Assembly (NCBI GenBank): GCA_041625575.1
Contig: JBFJTG010000148.1
Location: 1-7,295 of the forward strand
Source: Litorivivens sp041625575
GTDB lineage: Bacteria; Pseudomonadota; Gammaproteobacteria; Pseudomonadales; Spongiibacteraceae
Reading direction: 5' to 3'
DNA length: 7,295 nucleotides
Shown here: piece by piece, positions 5,004 through 7,295 of the stretch
Position numbering within the stretch: position 1 is the stretch's first letter
Layout: each line of letters begins with the position of its first letter
Position numbers and translations under genes: made by a program
The notes under the pieces: model-generated
Database searches by the model: none
What the model saw: the letters and a program-made list of their open reading frames with translations, nothing else
Told to the model about the DNA's origin: nothing

Positions 5004-7295
5004 CACAAAGGTGTCTTGATGCTTGCCACCTGTGAGCACATCATCGCCGGAGCCGCCTTGCAGTCGATCTGAGCCATCATCACCAAATAGCTCGTCGTTT
5101 CCCGCACCGCCCATTAAGGAATCGTCGCCCTCGCCTCCGCGGAGAACATCTGCCCCACTGCCGCCAAAGAGTTGATCATTTCCGGAACCGCCGTTAAGAA
5201 CGTCGTTACCGCTGCCGCCGTCAAGGACGTCATCACCAGCACCGCCATTCAAGTAGTCAGCGTCCGCACCACCATTTAAGTAATCCGCGCCCTCACCTCC
5301 GGACAAATGATCCAGACCGTAACCACCTACGAGTGAGTCGTCGCCTGCGCCACCACTCAGCACATCAGAGCCCATGCCGCCGCTTAATATGTCATTGCCG
5401 TCGCCGCCAACTATTGAATCATTCAGCAAACCTCCAGCAATGCTGTCTGGTCCAGACGTGCCGACCAGGTGGTTATTTATATTGTAGATGTTCAGTTGCG
5501 CCGAATCAGTCTGCGAATCTGCATCCGTTAGGGTATATCCAATAACCTCGGGAATAAGTGCGGAAGGCGTCACCGACGGCTGCGGTTTATAAGAAACATT
5601 AAACAGTCCAGACTCTTTACCTAAGCCGGTATATTCGATGTCAACCGACGTCACTCTCGAATACTGAGACAAATCGAGTGATTCGGGATAATTTGTTTGT
5701 GCCGAAAATACGACAATATCTGTACTAAACACGCCATCGCCGTCGCTATCATGCGTGACAATAACTGTAACCCTATCGTCGTATTTTTCTTTGAAATCGT
5801 CAAAGGTCAACACTAAGTCGCGAACACCGTGGGGCAATACTGCACTGTCAAAGGTAACGAGAATCGCCTCACCGTTGTCCAGCAGTTCACCGTAGCCTCC
5901 CTCTACACCCACACCGTCACTGTTATACCCAAGCTGGGGATCTGTACCCCCTCCGGCACGAACAGTGATATCGAAATCAGCAGAATCTACATTCTGCTGC
6001 GAGGTTGTGTTTACCGAATACTGCGTATCCGCAGTAGCATCCGGGTTGAATTTATAATAGCCCTGACTATTAAAAGTCAGCTGAGCGTTATCGCTACTAT
6101 CTGCTACAAATACTTGTGCGATTTCATTACCGAACACATCCGCTGTCAGGCTATAAGTCCAGCTTAGCGTTCCGGCAAATCCGGCGCCCGGCGCCGTGCC
6201 GCTAAAACTCAGATCAAATACGTGGCCACGGAAAGTCATTTGTGTGACGTCCGCGTTGTCAACGATCGTATCTATTCCGCCACCCTGAGCAGAGAAAGGG
6301 GATAGATTCGGACCGTAGATAGGTCCGCCATCAGTGCCCAATGCATTGATCACATTACCTTCGGCAACAGCAACTGCATCAACCGTATGTAAGTCATCGT
6401 TAGCAATGGGCCGGCCGTCAACTATATTGATGGTGGCTGTAGCCGAAGCAATATCACCATCACCATCAATAACGCTGTAATCAAAGATAAGCTGCTGGCC
6501 AGCATTCCCCTCAGGCGAGCTCAGCGTGTATTCCGCCTCGGCAAAGTCGAAGCTAAAAGTACCCAAGGTAAATCCCGCAACAGTGGGGCCAACTTTAAAC
6601 GTCGCCCCATCTATCACCACCCCACTCAGCGCTGGCGAAACGCTGATTGCAGCGCCATCGTAGCTAAACGCGTACTGGGTTCCATTGATAGTTAGAACCA
6701 CATCGCTGACATAGCCGTCATCGGCTCCAAACTCGATATTGCGAACGCTACCTGTGGTCACGAGTGAGCCACCAAAACCGACAGGCATAGTGTTGAGCAA
6801 CTCAGTTTCTAGCTGAGCGATATTCTCAACGAAGATGGCATCATCTGACGTACCGCCCTGCTGGAGTGCATCAATATTATGTATAAAGTTTAGGTCGGCA
6901 CTTCCGGCTAACACGGAGCCGCCGATGCCGATGGCGTAAGATGATATATCGTGACTGTTGACGAAATCATCAAATCCACCACCAATGGGGGACGAGCTAG
7001 AAACACCGTCAGAGATAAAGTAAGAAATATTCTGCACATTATCTAATGGGTCCTGCGCATCTAGATCACTTTTGAATTCGGATTCAAGTAAATCGAGAGC
7101 GTCAACATAATCGGTTGAACCGCCGGCGGTCAGCCCGCCAATCGCGGCCTCGATATCGGTCAGGCTTGTATAGGTACCCACTAGCGACGGACTACCTGCG
7201 AAGGTCATCAAGGTGATGGTAACTTGTGACGATTGATTGAAGAACTCAGAGGCCAGAGTCTCGAGTGCATCCTTGGAGACATCCAGGCGCGTCGG
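4683..7295 (-). CDS. Large secreted RTX protein with a VWA domain and type I secretion signal (C-terminal part; 5' end off the right edge)
   Basis: The frame is open from the window edge at 7295, giving 870 residues. It already shows coding character upstream of the first TTG/ATG at 7211/7208, so the true start lies outside. In order: (a) residues 1 to about 172, most of a von Willebrand A domain, with MIDAS Thr61 (GGSTDY) and Asp96 (FISDGVSS); the DxSxS strand would be just off the edge. (b) about 173-611, beta-rich extracellular modules including VIDGDGDIASATATINI, typical of repeat modules in giant T1SS adhesins. (c) 612-764, RTX calcium repeats. (d) 765-870, a C-terminal target domain of the VCA0849-like class, ending in LIVD. 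No cysteine is visible and Asp is abundant, as usual for type I secreted calcium-folding proteins. By family it would leave through an ABC transporter, membrane fusion protein and TolC-type channel, and act in adhesion or biofilm. No transporter gene is in the window. Start and total length are unknown. Confidence 0.93.
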   Translation of the reverse strand, partial: PTRLDVSKDALETLASEFFNQSSQVTITLMTFAGSPSLVGTYTSLTDIEAAIGGLTAGGSTDYVDALDLLESEFKSDLDAQDPLDNVQNISYFISDGVSSSSPIGGGFDDFVNSHDISSYAIGIGGSVLAGSADLNFIHNIDALQQGGTSDDAIFVENIAQLETELLNTMPVGFGGSLVTTGSVRNIEFGADDGYVSDVVLTINGTQYAFSYDGAAISVSPALSGVVIDGATFKVGPTVAGFTLGTFSFDFAEAEYTLSSPEGNAGQQLIFDYSVIDGDGDIASATATINIVDGRPIANDDLHTVDAVAVAEGNVINALGTDGGPIYGPNLSPFSAQGGGIDTIVDNADVTQMTFRGHVFDLSFSGTAPGAGFAGTLSWTYSLTADVFGNEIAQVFVADSSDNAQLTFNSQGYYKFNPDATADTQYSVNTTSQQNVDSADFDITVRAGGGTDPQLGYNSDGVGVEGGYGELLDNGEAILVTFDSAVLPHGVRDLVLTFDDFKEKYDDRVTVIVTHDSDGDGVFSTDIVVFSAQTNYPESLDLSQYSRVTSVDIEYTGLGKESGLFNVSYKPQPSVTPSALIPEVIGYTLTDADSQTDSAQLNIYNINNHLVGTSGPDSIAGGLLNDSIVGGDGNDILSGGMGSDVLSGGAGDDSLVGGYGLDHLSGGEGADYLNGGADADYLNGGAGDDVLDGGSGNDVLNGGSGNDQLFGGSGADVLRGGEGDDSLMGGAGNDELFGDDGSDRLQGGSGDDVLTGGKHQDTFVWSASDKGSALDPAHDVITDFEVGVGGDVLHLADILQGEENGPLADYLNFQSDGSGGTIININAYGGGSGSPEQHITLIDVDLMAGGTVANQDIINNLMAGGNLIVD
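5004..5462 (-). repeat. RTX array: about 17 calcium-binding nonapeptides
   Basis: About 17 consecutive 9-residue units of the form GGxGxDxLx fill this stretch. The first two (GTSGPDSIA, GGLLNDSIV) and the last (GGKHQDTFV) are degenerate, and one inner unit reads GDDGSDRLQ. Such units fold into a parallel beta-roll only when calcium binds, which happens outside the cell. The DNA copies have diverged at third positions, so this is an old protein repeat and not a recent tandem expansion. Confidence 0.95.
5580..5935 (-). other. Unassigned beta-sandwich-like module with a DxDGDG calcium-type loop
   Basis: This 118-residue block begins near GYNSDGVGVEGGYGELLDNGE, carries alternating hydrophobic strands (AILVTFDS, DLVLTFDDF, VTVIVTH), then Asp-Ser-Asp-Gly-Asp-Gly at 5733-5750, and ends LFNVSYKPQ. 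The strand pattern suggests a beta-sandwich of the kind that binds carbohydrate or calcium, and the acidic loop resembles EF-hand or dockerin calcium sites. I do not recognise a named family. Confidence 0.45.
6780..7295 (-). other. von Willebrand factor A domain (partial) within the RTX protein
   Basis: The segment runs from PTRLDVSKDALETLASEF, a typical helix after the DxSxS strand, through the strand VTITLMTFAG, MIDAS Thr61 in GGSTDY, and the strand ISYFISDG with Asp96, to YAIGIGG and a final helix ending LETELLNTMP. VWA domains bind Mg or Ca and mediate ligand contact; several giant T1SS adhesins have one shortly before the RTX block. The first strand with DxSxS should lie a few codons beyond 7295. 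Confidence 0.85.

Noticed and set aside
5004..5462. Possible CRISPR-like or satellite repeat, because of the regular 27-base period
   Set aside because: The period equals 9 codons and translates to GGxGxDxLx units; the DNA copies are not identical and there are no spacers.
5829..6167. Plus-strand open frame of 112 residues
   Set aside because: It is antisense to the RTX gene with no recognisable domain or ribosome site. The opposite strand is continuous coding sequence.

Overview
The window looks like chromosomal DNA of a Gammaproteobacterium, probably marine. This is inferred from the gene set: a SelO close in residue spacing to the Pseudomonas protein, a LysR-pirin-FMN reductase cluster, and a giant RTX adhesin with a Vibrio/Shewanella/Marinobacter-type type I secretion tail. 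No rRNA or tRNA gene is present to settle the taxonomy, and no insertion sequence, CRISPR array or phage gene was seen.

Layout: (1) 1-527, minus strand, the N-terminal part of a DUF819-family membrane protein that runs off the left edge. (2) 528-717, a divergent intergenic region. (3) 718-2199, plus strand, selO (protein adenylyltransferase), followed 31 bp later by 2231-2779, a gamma-class carbonic anhydrase-like protein; the two are probably co-transcribed. (4) 2765-3046, minus strand, the remnant of a LysR-type regulator. It keeps the DNA-binding domain but ends abruptly against the carbonic anhydrase-like gene. (5) Divergent from it on the plus strand, a pirin (3170-4036) and an NADPH-dependent FMN/quinone reductase (4083-4622), a probable redox-stress operon once controlled by that LysR protein. 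(6) 4638-4672, a 13-bp-stem hairpin between convergent genes. (7) 4683-7295, minus strand, the C-terminal 870 residues of a large secreted RTX protein: most of a von Willebrand A domain, a beta-rich linker, about 17 calcium-binding nonapeptides and a type I secretion signal. Its N-terminus lies beyond the right edge.

Most genes are recognisable housekeeping or stress genes. The features most worth a second look are the LysR gene that has lost its effector domain, and the unassigned middle region of the RTX protein. I found no convincing evidence of a wholly new multi-gene system.
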